Positions 33,817 through 43,727 are shown, counted from the first letter of the stretch. The stretch is DNA of 64,000 nt from Janibacter limosus (GCF_004295485.1 NZ_CP036164.1:3348001-3412000); one strand, 5' to 3'. The notes: generated by a model from the letters alone, not told the origin. Program-made: numbers and translations.

Positions 33817-36363
33817 ATGGCGCCGATCACCCGCAGTCTGGTCAGCGCCGTCGCGCTGCTCGCTGTGCTGGGTGCGCCCACCGCGTCGGCGAGGGACGAC
33901 GGCCGCGCCGCGTCGCAGGTCGAGCAGGTGTGGGTGCCGGTCGGCGCCGAACCCGACGGTGACCCTGTCCGCATCGATGCCGATATCTACCGCCCTGCCG
34001 AGGACTCCGACGGTCCCCACGAGGCGGTGCTGCTCGCGCACGGGTTCGGTGGCAGCAAGGATGCCCTGGCGGAGCAGGCAACGGCCCTGACCGACGACGG
34101 GTACCTCGTCATGACCTACAGCGCTCGAGGATTCGGCGACTCGGGAGGCGACGTCCACCTCAACGACCCGGACTACGAGATCGCCGACGCCCTCGCGCTG
34201 ATCGACCTCCTCGCGGAGCAGCCCGGGGTGCGCCTGGACGCCCCCGGCGACCCCAGGGTGGCCGTCGCCGGCGGGAGCTACGGCGGTGCGCTCGCCCTGA
34301 TGGCAGCCGGAGCCGATCCTCGCGTCGACTCCGTGATCGCATCCATCACCTGGCACGACCTGTCCGACGCCTTCTTCCCCCAGTCAGCGCCGCAGGTCAG
34401 TCAGCCGGGGCCCTTCAAGGCACTGTGGGCCTCCAACTTCTTCATCAGCGCCTCCGGCGGCGCGCCGGGTGGGTCAGGTGCAGATGGGTTGTGTGGAGGC
34501 TTCTCCCCACAGGTGTGCGACCTATTCACCACGGCCGCCGAGACGGGCCAGGCCGATCCCGACCTGCTCACACTGCTGCGCAGGCACAGCCCGGCCGCAA
34601 CGCTCGCCGACATCGAGGCGCCGGTCTATCTCGAGCAAGGCATGGCCGACTCGCTCTTCGGGACCGATCAGGCTGATGCCAACGCCCGTGCCCTGCAGGA
34701 GGCCGGCGTGCCCGTGGCCGTCAGCTGGTTCAACGGCGGACACGACGGCGGCGGTCGGCCCGGCCAGGAGGAAAGGCAACGAGAGCGACTCGCCACCTGG
34801 CTGGACGGCACCTTGCGCGCCGACGGACCCGTCACCCAGGAGAGCCTGCCGGTCCCTGCGTTCAGCTACGCGATGCCCCCTTCGCGCCGTCGCGGTGAGG
34901 CTCAGGGCGAGCAGGTCGTCGAGGCGAGGACCTACCCGCCACCGGACGCCGACCGCGTGGAGCTACCGCTGACGCCGGTGGCAGGCACCGACCTGATCAA
35001 CCCTCCGGGGGGAGTGCCCAGGGCCACCACGGCCGTGCCTGGTCTGGGCTCCCTCGACAGCCTGTCGTCGAGCCTGTCGACCTACCCGCTGGCCGCGCTG
35101 CCGGGGCAGTCGGCGGCCTTCGACACCGAGCCCCTGGACCAGAGCCTGACCGTGGTCGGTCAACCCCGGATCGATCTCGAGATCACCTCGACCGGACCCA
35201 GCAGCACCCTCTTCCTGTCCCTGTGGGAGGTGGAGAGCTCCGGACCGGTCCTCCCGAGACGACTCGTGGCCCCCGTCCGGGTGGACGTGACCCCAGGGCA
35301 GCCCACCACGGTGACGGTGGACCTGCCCGGCGGTACCTGGCAGATGCCGACGGGCTCGACCTGGCGGGTGCTGGTCACGGCAACCGATGCGGCGTACTCC
35401 GGTCCGGACGAGGTGCGTGCCGACCGGGTGCGGGTCACCGGCCCCGGCCTGGTCGTCCCGGTCGCCACCGGTGCCACAGCGGACTCGAGCAGCCCCTGGG
35501 ATCGCGAGACGGTCGGGACAGCCGGTGCGCTGGCCCTCCTGCTGCTCGTGCTCGGCGTCCTGGCCCTGCGGTCCCGCCGGGCCCCGCACCCGGTGCGCGA
35601 GGACCTGGCCGACGTGCCCCTGGCCATCGAGGGGCTGGTCAAGGCCTACCCGGACGGGCACCGGGCCGTCGACGACGTGAGCTGGCGGGCAGAGCGCGGT
35701 CAGGTCGTCGGGCTGCTCGGGCCCAACGGCGCCGGCAAGACCACGACCCTGCGGATGGTCATGGGGCTGATCCGTCCCGACGCAGGGACGGTGCACGTGC
35801 TGGGGCAGCCCGTCACCGCAGGTGCCCCCGTGCTGCGCCGGGTCGGCGCGCTGGTCGAAGGGCCAGGCTTCCTGCCCCACCTGAGCGGACGCGCCAACCT
35901 CGTCTCGTACTGGGCGGCCACCGGCAACCCCGCAGGGGAGGCACGGATGGACGAGGCGCTGGAGATCGCCGCGCTGGGGGACGCCATCGACCGCCCGGTC
36001 AAGGCCTACAGCCAGGGCATGCGCCAGCGCCTGGGCATCGCCCAAGCCATGCTGGGCATGCCCGAGGTGCTGATCCTCGACGAGCCGACCAACGGCTTGG
36101 ACCCGCCGCAGATCGCCGCGATGCGCCCGATGCTCGCGAGATATGCCGAAGGGGGGCGCACCGTCGTCGTCTCCAGCCACCTGCTCGCCGAGGTCGAGAT
36201 GACCTGCTCGCACGTCGTGGTCATGCACGCCGGACGGGTCCTGGCCGCCGGCTCGGTCGACGAGCTGGGTGTCGCCGAGGGACGCAACCTCGAGTCCGTC
36301 TTCCTGTCGACGATTGCCCGAGCCGGGGACGGCTCAGACCTCAACCAGGTGCGGCCGCGGTGA
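33817..36363 (+). CDS. S15/CocE-like hydrolase fused to an ABC transporter ATPase
   Basis: This 848-aa fusion has an N-terminal signal-like helix (residues about 8-25) and an alpha/beta hydrolase of the X-Pro dipeptidyl-peptidase/CocE type. That domain shows VLLAHGFGGSKD, the nucleophile elbow GGSYGG with Ser154, and HDGGG as the likely catalytic His. An X-Pro peptidase C-terminal jelly-roll domain follows, then one membrane helix (GALALLLLVLGVLAL, about residues 567-581). From about residue 600 there is a full ABC ATPase: Walker A GPNGAGKTT, signature YSQGMRQRLGIAQAM, Walker B VLILDEPTNGLD. Hydrolase outside and ATPase inside fits one membrane crossing. Its GTGA overlap with the permease gene shows they form one transporter. 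Start at ATG 33817. Confidence 0.9.
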   Translation: MAPITRSLVSAVALLAVLGAPTASARDDGRAASQVEQVWVPVGAEPDGDPVRIDADIYRPAEDSDGPHEAVLLAHGFGGSKDALAEQATALTDDGYLVMTYSARGFGDSGGDVHLNDPDYEIADALALIDLLAEQPGVRLDAPGDPRVAVAGGSYGGALALMAAGADPRVDSVIASITWHDLSDAFFPQSAPQVSQPGPFKALWASNFFISASGGAPGGSGADGLCGGFSPQVCDLFTTAAETGQADPDLLTLLRRHSPAATLADIEAPVYLEQGMADSLFGTDQADANARALQEAGVPVAVSWFNGGHDGGGRPGQEERQRERLATWLDGTLRADGPVTQESLPVPAFSYAMPPSRRRGEAQGEQVVEARTYPPPDADRVELPLTPVAGTDLINPPGGVPRATTAVPGLGSLDSLSSSLSTYPLAALPGQSAAFDTEPLDQSLTVVGQPRIDLEITSTGPSSTLFLSLWEVESSGPVLPRRLVAPVRVDVTPGQPTTVTVDLPGGTWQMPTGSTWRVLVTATDAAYSGPDEVRADRVRVTGPGLVVPVATGATADSSSPWDRETVGTAGALALLLLVLGVLALRSRRAPHPVREDLADVPLAIEGLVKAYPDGHRAVDDVSWRAERGQVVGLLGPNGAGKTTTLRMVMGLIRPDAGTVHVLGQPVTAGAPVLRRVGALVEGPGFLPHLSGRANLVSYWAATGNPAGEARMDEALEIAALGDAIDRPVKAYSQGMRQRLGIAQAMLGMPEVLILDEPTNGLDPPQIAAMRPMLARYAEGGRTVVVSSHLLAEVEMTCSHVVVMHAGRVLAAGSVDELGVAEGRNLESVFLSTIARAGDGSDLNQVRPR

Positions 36364-37169
36364 GCCGCCCGCTGAGCCTGCGCGTCGAGCTGCGACGGCA
36401 GATCACCCGACCCCGCACCCGCTGGACCTACCTCGTCCTGCTGGCACTCCCACTCGTCGTGGTCGCCGCCTTCACCCTGGGCGACGACAGCAACGAGGGA
36501 CAGAACTTCGCGGACCTGGCCACCACGGGCTCGGCCAACTTCGCCGTGTTCATGCTGCTCGTGACCGCCGAACTGCTCATCCTCATCCTCGCCGCCCTCT
36601 TCGTCGGGGACCCGGTGCCGGCGGAGGCCTCGTGGTCGTCCCTGCGCTACCTCCTGACCGCCCCCGTCCCCCGGGCCAGACTGCTCACGAGCAAGCTCCT
36701 CGTCGGGCTGGGCCTGACTGCCTTCGCGGTCCTGCTCCTACTCGGATGGGTCCTGATCGTGGGTGGCATCTTCTACGGATGGGAGGCCCTGTCGCTGGAC
36801 GTCGGCGGCTCCCTGACGTGGAGCCAGGTGCTGCCCCGTCTCGCGGCGAGCGCCGGCTACGTCTTCCTCGCCCAGCTGCCCTTCGCCGCGATCGCCTTCT
36901 GGATGGGTGTGCGCACCGATGCGCCCCTGGCCGCGGTCGGCGTCGCGGTCTTCGCCGCGATCGTCTCCTCGATCCTGGACTCCCTGAGCGCGCTCGGGGA
37001 CTACCGCCGGGCACTGCCCAACCACTACGCCCGGGAGTGGATCGGCCTGTTCGGTCCCGACGCCGACTACGGCGCACTCCTGCCGGGGGTCCTGTGGGCG
37101 CTGCTCTACGCGACGGTCTTCCTCGCCCTGGCCTACCGGCACTTCGCCCGCAAGGATGTGCTCAGCTGA
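36360..37169 (+). CDS. ABC transporter permease
   Basis: This 269-aa protein has six predicted helices, in the ABC-2 type permease style: LSLRVELRRQITRPRTRWTYLVLLA at the N-terminus, an acidic loop (GDDSNEGQNFADLA), and SLRYLLTAPVPRARLLTSKLLVG as a coupling region. Start at GTG within the stop of the fused peptidase-ATPase gene (GTGA). Substrate unknown; the hydrolase domain on the partner suggests export of, or protection against, a peptide or ester compound. Confidence 0.9.
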   Translation: MSRPLSLRVELRRQITRPRTRWTYLVLLALPLVVVAAFTLGDDSNEGQNFADLATTGSANFAVFMLLVTAELLILILAALFVGDPVPAEASWSSLRYLLTAPVPRARLLTSKLLVGLGLTAFAVLLLLGWVLIVGGIFYGWEALSLDVGGSLTWSQVLPRLAASAGYVFLAQLPFAAIAFWMGVRTDAPLAAVGVAVFAAIVSSILDSLSALGDYRRALPNHYAREWIGLFGPDADYGALLPGVLWALLYATVFLALAYRHFARKDVLS

Positions 37170-37267
37170 CCGCTCCGGTCGCGGCCGTTGACCTGATCGT
37201 TCGTCCCTGCAGGCCATGGAGCGCGTCGCCTCGGATCCCCTTCCGTGGTCCGTGCAACAGTGGGCGC

Positions 37268-37801
37268 ATGACGCCCTGCCGCCTGCACATCACCGGCGCC
37301 AGCGGGACCGGCACGACCACGCTCGGCCGTCGGCTCGCCACGCAGTGGGCGGTGCCGCACGCCGACTCGGACGACTACTTCTGGGTGCCGACCTCGCCGC
37401 CGTACACGACCAAGCGCGAGGAGGCCGCGCGGATCCGCCTGATGCGCGAGGTCTTCGTCGGCCGCGACGCCTGGGTGCTGTCCGGGTCGCTCATGGGGTG
37501 GGGCGACCCGCTCACCGAGAGCTTCGATGCGGTGGTCTTCCTCTCCGTCGACCACGACGTGCGGATGAGTCGCCTCCACGCCCGGGAGGTGACCCGCTAT
37601 GGCTCGCGCATCGAGCCCGGCGGCATGCACGAGAGCGCGCACCGCGACTTCATGGACTGGGCGAGCGGTTACGAGGACCCCACGACAGATGGCCGCAACC
37701 GGGCCCAGCACGAGGCGTGGCTCGCCACCCTGACCTGCCCGGTGCTTCGCCTCGACAGCACCCGAGGAGCCGACGAGCTCGTGGCCGAGATCGCGGGGTA
37801 G
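37268..37801 (+). CDS. P-loop adenylate/shikimate kinase-like protein
   Basis: This 177-aa cytosolic protein starts MTPCRLHITGASGTGTTTLG. The P-loop GASGTGTTT at residues about 10-18 has T where most have K before the final T/S (G-x-x-G-x-G-T-T), a variant seen in some small kinases. An Asp pair follows (ADSDDYFW), then W-V-L-S-G-S and a lid-like Arg-rich segment. This fits the AAA-family small-molecule kinases such as adenylate- or topology-modulation-like proteins. Substrate unknown. It stands about 100 bp after the ABC permease. The long frame upstream is shadow. Confidence 0.82.
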   Translation: MTPCRLHITGASGTGTTTLGRRLATQWAVPHADSDDYFWVPTSPPYTTKREEAARIRLMREVFVGRDAWVLSGSLMGWGDPLTESFDAVVFLSVDHDVRMSRLHAREVTRYGSRIEPGGMHESAHRDFMDWASGYEDPTTDGRNRAQHEAWLATLTCPVLRLDSTRGADELVAEIAG

Positions 37802-37825
37802 CGCCCCCCTTCGCCGCGCCGGGTC

Positions 37826-38041
37826 TCAGACCTCGTCGCGCTCGTCCTCGTCGTCCGGGGCGGGCTGCGACTGCTCCCAGACATCGGCGGGATTGGCATC
37901 GTCGCTCAGCCCGATGGGCTCCTCGGGCAGGCTCTGACCGTCCTCGTCCTGCGTGCCTGTCGACAGTCGTTGGTCGGCGGCATCTGCCTCGGGGACGTCG
38001 TCGGGGAGATCGTCCGCGGGCTCCGGTGTCCGAGTGCTCAT
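37826..38041 (-). CDS. Small acidic conserved protein
   Basis: This 71-aa protein is highly acidic and probably disordered (runs of D, E and P), ending APDDEDERDEV. It has no motif with a known role; similar short acidic proteins with NPADVWEQ-type endings are common in Actinobacteria. Start chosen at ATG 38041, which has an AGGAG ribosome site; the frame is open further but that part looks non-coding. Convergent with the kinase gene. Confidence 0.7.
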   Translation of the reverse strand: MSTRTPEPADDLPDDVPEADAADQRLSTGTQDEDGQSLPEEPIGLSDDANPADVWEQSQPAPDDEDERDEV

Positions 38042-38177
38042 GATCGCTCCTGTGCGCTGGGTGCGGTGGGTCCTCGAGGCTAGCGAATCCGCGCCCTCTC
38101 GGTCACGGTGACAGGATCGCCGCGGGGCGCCTCGAGGCGCGACCCACCGCGCGGACCGGTGGCTCGCCGTGACCCGT

Positions 38178-38648
38178 TCACAGCCCCAGCTCGCTGAGTC
38201 CGGGGTGATCGGGAGGTCTCGGCGTGCCAAGCTCCCAATGGAACTTGCGGTCCGCCTCATCGATCTCCAGGTCGTTGATGCTCGAATGCCGCCAACGCAT
38301 CAATCCGTTCTGGTCGAACTCCCAGTTCTCGTTTCCGAACGATCGGTACCACGATCCGGTGGTGGCCTGCGACTCATAGCAGTAGCGAACGGCGATCCGG
38401 GTCTCGGTGAATGCCCAGAGCTCCTTGATCAACCGATAGTTCAGCTCGCGGGCCCATTTGTGTTCCAAGAACTCGATGATCTGCTCGCGACCCTGGACGA
38501 AGGATGTCCGATTACGCCACCAGCTGTCAGCAGTGTACGCCAACGCGACGCTGTCGGGGTCCTGCCTGTTCCACGCGTCCTCGGCGCCGCGGACCTTCTG
38601 AGTCGCGGTCTCGAGGGTGAACGGAGGGGTGGGCGGTTTGATCGTCAT
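38178..38648 (-). CDS. DUF1348 / NTF2-like protein
   Basis: This 156-aa protein matches the DUF1348 branch of the NTF2-like (SnoaL) fold. [22 protein letters not shown] and [22 protein letters not shown] are characteristic, and the length is normal. These are small cone-shaped alpha+beta proteins with a pocket; the substrate is usually unknown. It has its own ATG after a purine-rich site (ggaggctcg) and is separated by about 40 bp from the CstR-like gene upstream on the same strand. Confidence 0.9.
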   Translation of the reverse strand: MTIKPPTPPFTLETATQKVRGAEDAWNRQDPDSVALAYTADSWWRNRTSFVQGREQIIEFLEHKWARELNYRLIKELWAFTETRIAVRYCYESQATTGSWYRSFGNENWEFDQNGLMRWRHSSINDLEIDEADRKFHWELGTPRPPDHPGLSELGL

Positions 38649-38690
38649 GACGAGCCTCCAGGTGACTGTCTCAGCGTAAGGCCACGAGTC

Positions 38691-39391
<701 letters not shown>

Positions 39392-39429
39392 GTCGTCTCT
39401 CCCTGTGTCGTGCGGCCTGTCCGACCGTG

Positions 39430-39458
39430 TTGACACCATACCCCCGGGGGTATTAATT
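39430..39458 (+). promoter_or_regulatory. Promoter with CsoR/CstR-family operator
   Basis: A perfect 16-bp palindrome ATACCCCCGGGGGTAT (39438-39453) sits between TTGACA (39430-39435) and an AT-rich -10 area (TTAATT at 39453-39458, spacing 17). It lies between the divergent DUF302-cstR and Cys-rich/TauE/rhodanese transcripts, so one repressor site can control both directions. Confidence 0.88.
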
Positions 39459-39536
39459 TGTCCATGGTGGCCACAGCGCGAGCTGCCGTGGCCACGCCAG
39501 CTGACCCACCCCCTTCCCCAGCTCCAGGAGATCCCC

Positions 39537-39716
39537 ATGTGCCGTCAAACAACCTGCCGTCAGTGCGGCAAGACCAGCTGGGCCGGCTGCGGCCAGCACG
39601 TCGACCAGGTCATGAAGGGAGTGCCGGGCAGCCAGCGGTGCCCCGGACACTCCGCTCCGGCGAAGGGGGCCGCCGCCTCCCGCAACCCGCTCGCCCGCCT
39701 CTTCGGCCGCGGCTGA
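39537..39716 (+). CDS. Small Cys-rich zinc-finger-like protein
   Basis: This 59-aa protein has a conserved N-terminus MCRQTTCRQCGKTSWAGCG followed by QHVDQV and a later Cys. The C-x2-C and spaced Cys/His suggest a zinc ribbon. Similar short proteins with the T-C-x-x-C-G-K-x-(S/T)-W-x-G-C-G-x-H signature are widespread but unassigned. The ribosome site caggag lies 7 bp upstream. It is the first gene of the right-hand persulfide transcript and ends 13 bp before the TauE gene. Confidence 0.8.
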   Translation: MCRQTTCRQCGKTSWAGCGQHVDQVMKGVPGSQRCPGHSAPAKGAAASRNPLARLFGRG

Positions 39717-39729
39717 TCCACCCGGCGCC

Positions 39730-40539
39730 GTGCCCCTTGCTGTCATCCCCCTCGGCCTGGTCATCGGCCTCGCGCTCGGTGCCCTCGGCGGAGGAGGGTC
39801 GATCCTCGCCGTCCCCGCCCTGGTTCACGTCCTGGGACAGGACCCGGTCACCGCGACCACCAGCTCACTGCTCATCGTGGGCATCACCTCCCTCCTCTCC
39901 CTGCCGGCGCACCACCGTGCGCAGCGAGTGAGGTTCGGGCAGGGGGTGGCCTTCGGTCTGCTGGGGACGGCCGGCTCGTTCGCCGGGTCGGCGGCCTCCC
40001 GGGCGGTGCCGGGTGAGGTCCTGATGACCGTCTTCGCCGCGCTCATGGTCGTGGTGGCCGTCCTGATGCTGCGGCGCAGTCGCCACGGCCCCCGGGGGAG
40101 CGCCGACCTCGGTCCCCACGAGCCGATACTGACCGTGCGCCCTCTGACCTGCGCCTGCCCGCGCGTGATCAAGCTGGTCGTCGCGGCAACTCTCGTCGGC
40201 CTGCTGACCGGGTTCCTCGGTGTCGGGGGCGGCTTCGTGCTCGTCCCGGCACTGGTGCTCGTCCTCGGCTTCACCATGCCCGCGGCTGTCGGCACCTCCC
40301 TGCTCGTCATCGCGATCAACAGCGCGACGGCGTTGGCCGCCCGGGCGCAGCAGGGCATAGGTGACCTCGACTGGCCCATCATCGTCGGTTTTGCCGCGGT
40401 CGCCGTCGTCGGCAGCCTCCTCGGCAGCCGTGTCGCCGACCGGCTTCCGGCGGCTCGACTCTCACAAGCCTTCGCGGTCCTCGTGCTCGTCATCGCCGCC
40501 TTCACCGCCACGCAGTCCCTGCCGGCACTCCTGTCCTGA
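39730..40539 (+). CDS. TauE/SafE-family sulfite/sulfonate exporter
   Basis: This 269-aa membrane protein has about eight helices in two homologous halves, each with the G-(A/V)-G-G-G-x-(I/F)-(L/V)-x-P-x-L signature (ALGGGGSILAVPALV and LGVGGGFVLVPALV). Start at GTG. In CstR-controlled loci this family exports sulfite or thiosulfate made during persulfide oxidation. A cytoplasmic loop has a C-A-C pair (TCACPRVIK). It leads directly into the MBL-rhodanese gene. Confidence 0.93.
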   Translation: MPLAVIPLGLVIGLALGALGGGGSILAVPALVHVLGQDPVTATTSSLLIVGITSLLSLPAHHRAQRVRFGQGVAFGLLGTAGSFAGSAASRAVPGEVLMTVFAALMVVVAVLMLRRSRHGPRGSADLGPHEPILTVRPLTCACPRVIKLVVAATLVGLLTGFLGVGGGFVLVPALVLVLGFTMPAAVGTSLLVIAINSATALAARAQQGIGDLDWPIIVGFAAVAVVGSLLGSRVADRLPAARLSQAFAVLVLVIAAFTATQSLPALLS

Positions 40540-40601
40540 CCCACCCCCTTCCGGACGTGCCCCATGACCACCACACCCCGCATCCCCGAAGGAGCGACTC
40601 G

Positions 40602-41978
40602 ATGATCCTCACCCAGTACTACCTCAGCTGCCTCTCGCATGGTTCCTACCTCATCGCCGACGAGGGCAGCCGCAAGGCCGTCGTGGTCGACCCGCGACGC
40701 GACATCAGCGACTACCTCGCCGAAGCGCGGGAGCACGACCTCGACATCGTCGGTGTCATCAACACGCACGTGCACGCCGACTTCGTCGCGGGTCACCTCG
40801 AGCTGGCCGCCGCGACCGGCGCCTGGATCGGCTACGGGCCGACCGCGGCCGAGCGGGCCGAGTTCGTGGTGCGGCCCCTCGCGCAGGGGGACCGCATCGA
40901 GCTGGGTGACGAGGTCACCCTCGAGATCCTCGAGACGCCAGGCCACACCTGGGAGTCGATCAGCGTGCTCGCGCTCGAGCACGGCAGCCCCCACGCCGTG
41001 CTCACCGGTGACTCGCTCTTCATCGGCGGCGTCGGACGACCCGACCTCGTCGTCTCCGACGGGTCGACGCCGCAGTCCTTGGCGGAGGCCATGTACAGCA
41101 CCCTGCACGACGTGCTGCTCTCGCTGCCCGACGCGACGAAGGTCATGCCCGCCCACGGCGCCGGCTCGTCCTGCGGTCGGGGCCTGTCCGACGAGCTCGA
41201 GTCCACCATCGGGGCCCAGCGCGTGACCAACCCCTTCGCCGCAGCGATGCCCGTGGACGAGTTCGTCCGGATGGTCACCACCGGTCAGCCCTCCGCGCCG
41301 CCGTACTTCCAGGTCGACGCGGCGCTCAACCTGCGTCAGCGCGAGCTGCTCGACCCGGACGAGACCGTCGTCCCCTTCACCCCCGCCGAGGTGCGCGCGG
41401 CGATCGAGGGCGGGGCCATCGTCGTCGACACCCGCTCCCCGGAGGACTTCGCCACCGGACACCTCGTGGGCTCGCTCAGTGTGGGACTGGACGGACGCTT
41501 CGCCGAGACCGCTGGGATGGTCCTGGACCACGGCGACGAGATCCTCGTCCTCGCCGAGCCCGGTCGGCACGCGGAGGCGGCGCTCCGGCTGGCGCGCATC
41601 GGCTTCGACACCGTCATCGGCCACGTCGCAGGTGGGCCGGCCGCGCTGGCACAGGTCCCCGACGCCGTCGTCTCGGTCGAGCGCGTCGAGGTCACCGGCT
41701 GGGACGAGCTGGCCGACCAGACAGTCGTGCTCGACGTGCGCAATGCCGGCGAGCGCGAGGGCGGTCAGCTCATCCCCGGGGCCATCCACATCCCACTGGC
41801 CGAGCTCGCCCGTCGTCACCGTGAGCTGCCTGCCGAGCGGCCGGTGCTCGTCCACTGTGCCGGGGGCTGGCGCTCCTCGGTCGCCGCGAGCCTGCTGCGG
41901 TCACGGGGTCACGCCGAGGTGACCGATCTCGTCGGTGGCTACGCAGCGTGGGCCGAGCGGGAGCGCGCCGGGGTGTGA
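40602..41978 (+). CDS. MBL-fold/double-rhodanese persulfide-processing enzyme
   Basis: This 458-aa protein has a metallo-beta-lactamase domain at residues about 1-250, related to ETHE1/persulfide dioxygenases, with THVHADF (H56, H58, D60; Phe replaces the common His after Asp), TPGHTWES and TGDSLF ligands. Two rhodanese-like domains follow. The first (about 265-350) has no catalytic Cys; the second (about 365-455) has the active loop VHCAGGWRSS with Cys419. CstB-like enzymes of this layout oxidise persulfides and release thiosulfate. Start at ATG 40602 with ribosome site gaagga. Last gene of the operon. Confidence 0.92.
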   Translation: MILTQYYLSCLSHGSYLIADEGSRKAVVVDPRRDISDYLAEAREHDLDIVGVINTHVHADFVAGHLELAAATGAWIGYGPTAAERAEFVVRPLAQGDRIELGDEVTLEILETPGHTWESISVLALEHGSPHAVLTGDSLFIGGVGRPDLVVSDGSTPQSLAEAMYSTLHDVLLSLPDATKVMPAHGAGSSCGRGLSDELESTIGAQRVTNPFAAAMPVDEFVRMVTTGQPSAPPYFQVDAALNLRQRELLDPDETVVPFTPAEVRAAIEGGAIVVDTRSPEDFATGHLVGSLSVGLDGRFAETAGMVLDHGDEILVLAEPGRHAEAALRLARIGFDTVIGHVAGGPAALAQVPDAVVSVERVEVTGWDELADQTVVLDVRNAGEREGGQLIPGAIHIPLAELARRHRELPAERPVLVHCAGGWRSSVAASLLRSRGHAEVTDLVGGYAAWAERERAGV

Positions 41979-42067
41979 TCGTCGCGGCCTGTCCGCGCAC
42001 CGCACCGAGGTCGACGCAGCACTCGCGTGGGTCCCGGTGGGGCACTCGTACTCGCGCGCTCAACGCT

Positions 42068-42325
42068 TCAGGCCAACGCCGTCAGCCACTCGCCGACGTG
42101 ACCAACCCGGGTCACCGCGGGATGGAAGTAGAAGACGCTCTCGTGCTGGATCGGGCCCACGACGACGATGTGCCGGACGCGTCCGCCTCCGGTTGCCGAG
42201 GCCAGGGCTGCGCCCAGCTCGACGAACATCCCCCGCCCGTCGTGCTCCGAGGTCGTCGCGTGCGATTCGGGCCGACGCATGGGGTGCGCGACCGCCCGGC
42301 TGCGTGACCACCCAGTGTCAGCCAT
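42068..42325 (-). pseudogene. Fragment resembling a nucleoside 2-deoxyribosyltransferase-like protein
   Basis: The minus-strand frame ends with GMFVELGAALA, HIVVVGPIQHESVFYFHPAV and a final VGEWLTALA. This resembles the C-terminal part of nucleoside 2-deoxyribosyltransferase-like (Rossmann-type) proteins. The first 30 residues after the ATG at 42325 (MADTGWSRSR) do not provide the N-terminal half of that fold, and no nearby frame does. It is either a decayed remnant or a short family member. Confidence is low because the match is from memory of the pattern. Confidence 0.45.
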
Positions 42326-42376
42326 CCGGTCTGCAACCCCGCCCGGCGTGCGACCTCGTGGGGGCAGGATGGGCGG

Positions 42377-42715
42377 ATGGCTGATCCGCGCACGACACTC
42401 GAAGAGGAGCGGAGGGAGACCCTCGCCCGCCTCGCGACGCTCACCGGGGACTTCACGGCCATCGTCGAGGCGAGCGAAGGGAGCAATGCCGACGACGAGC
42501 ACGACCCTGAAGGCGCGACGATCGCCTTCGAGCGCTCACAGCTGGACGCGCTCGTCCAGCAGGCGCGCCACCACCTGACCGAGATCGATGCTGCGCTGGA
42601 GCGTATCGACGCCGGCACCTACGGGACCTGCGAGCGGTGCGGCGCGCCGATCGCACCGGGCCGGCTCGAGGCGCGGCCGGTCGCGCGGACCTGCATCGAG
42701 TGCGCGTCCACCTGA
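42377..42715 (+). CDS. DksA/TraR-type C4 zinc-finger protein
   Basis: This 112-aa protein has a long helical coiled coil at residues 1-75, then the C4 zinc finger YGTCERCGAPIAPGRLEARPVARTCIEC (ligands in CERC and CIEC). DksA-like proteins insert the coiled coil into the RNA polymerase secondary channel; small TraR-like forms modulate transcription or have unknown roles. It lacks the DksA double-Asp tip (D-x-x-D-A), so stringent control is unlikely. Own ATG, monocistronic. Confidence 0.92.
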   Translation: MADPRTTLEEERRETLARLATLTGDFTAIVEASEGSNADDEHDPEGATIAFERSQLDALVQQARHHLTEIDAALERIDAGTYGTCERCGAPIAPGRLEARPVARTCIECAST

Positions 42716-43059
42716 GGCGACGTGTCTACTCGGGGCCGGCTCCAGGTCTCGTGTCGAGAGACCGGGCAGATCGAAGACCGCCGCCCGGCCCGCTTCGAGG
42801 AGTGTCGTCGTGACACGGTCGCCGCGTGATCTCGTCGGGCGCGCGTGTGCGAAATGTGGGGGCGGGGCGGCGGCCCCGGTGTGGCAGTCACGGGGTCATC
42901 ACACTCTCCGTCAGTGACCGCGGGTCGCTTGTGCGGAGGCGAGCGCTGCCTCGCCCACGGTTCGAGGGTCGGGGCGAGGTGCGCCGTGGCCGAGGGTGCT
43001 CGTCGGGCATCGAAGGGGCCGGTGCCTTGCCGGTGTCGTCGATGCCCGCGGCAGGTGGT

Positions 43060-43194
43060 CACCCGCGGTGGGCCGGACCCGATGATCGCCTCGAACTCCA
43101 GGAGCAGCAGCTCTTCGTCCTGCAGGACGACGTCGACAAACCGCTCGCGGGTGGTGTCGAGGATGTCGTCGTGCTCGATCATCGCCATGGTCAT
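43060..43194 (-). CDS. Possible small ORF downstream of hsp20
   Basis: A minus-strand frame starts at ATG 43194, 13 bp after the hsp20 stop, and its first 45 codons look like a real protein (DDILDTTRERFVDVVLQDEE, then LLLLEFEAIIG). Beyond about 43060 the frame stays open to 42619 but the composition turns to random Arg/Pro-rich shadow. Either the gene is short with a frameshift or it is a remnant. The coordinates cover only the plausible part. It would be co-transcribed with hsp20. Confidence 0.35.
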
Positions 43195-43207
43195 GTCGCA
43201 CCCCTGA

Positions 43208-43645
43208 TCACGCGTCGATCGCCGTGTGACCACCGCCCCGGGAGGTGATCTGGATCTTGCGGGGCTTGGCCTGCTCGGCCACCGGGATCCGCAGTGTGAG
43301 GACACCGGCGTCGTAGGCGGCGTCGATGCTGCTGGTGTCCAGGTTGTCCCCGAGGATCAGCTGCCGGGTGAAGGTGCCCCTGCGCCTCTCGGCAGCGATC
43401 ATCTCCTGTCCAGCGTCTCTGGCCGGGCGCTCCGCCCGCACGGTGACCACGTTGCGCTCGACGTCCAGGTCGACGTCCTCCGCCCGGAGGCCGGGCAGGT
43501 CGAACTCGACGACGAAGGTGTCACCCTCACGCCACGCATCCATCGGCATCGATGTGGGGGCCAGGCTCCCGTCACCGCGAAACAGCTGCTGGGTCACCCT
43601 GTCCAACTCGCGGAACGGGTCGGTGCGCATCAGCATCTGCGTCAT
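43208..43645 (-). CDS. hsp20: Hsp20/alpha-crystallin small heat-shock protein
   Basis: This 145-aa holdase chaperone has the alpha-crystallin domain at residues about 40-130: [20 protein letters not shown], then [10 protein letters not shown] and the closing G-V-L-T-L-R-I-P-V motif. The C-terminal I-x-I anchor appears as KIQI. N-terminal [22 protein letters not shown] is typical of actinobacterial Hsp20 (Hsp18-like). Start chosen at MTQMLMR with ribosome site ggaagg. It is divergent from an HspR-like regulator, which probably represses it. Confidence 0.95.
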   Translation of the reverse strand: MTQMLMRTDPFRELDRVTQQLFRGDGSLAPTSMPMDAWREGDTFVVEFDLPGLRAEDVDLDVERNVVTVRAERPARDAGQEMIAAERRRGTFTRQLILGDNLDTSSIDAAYDAGVLTLRIPVAEQAKPRKIQITSRGGGHTAIDA

Positions 43646-43727
43646 CTTCGGACTCCTTCCTCGTGTTGACCACCTCCACAATCTGTGACGGTGGTGATAG
43701 ATTTTTTATAGCAGACACCAAGGACGT

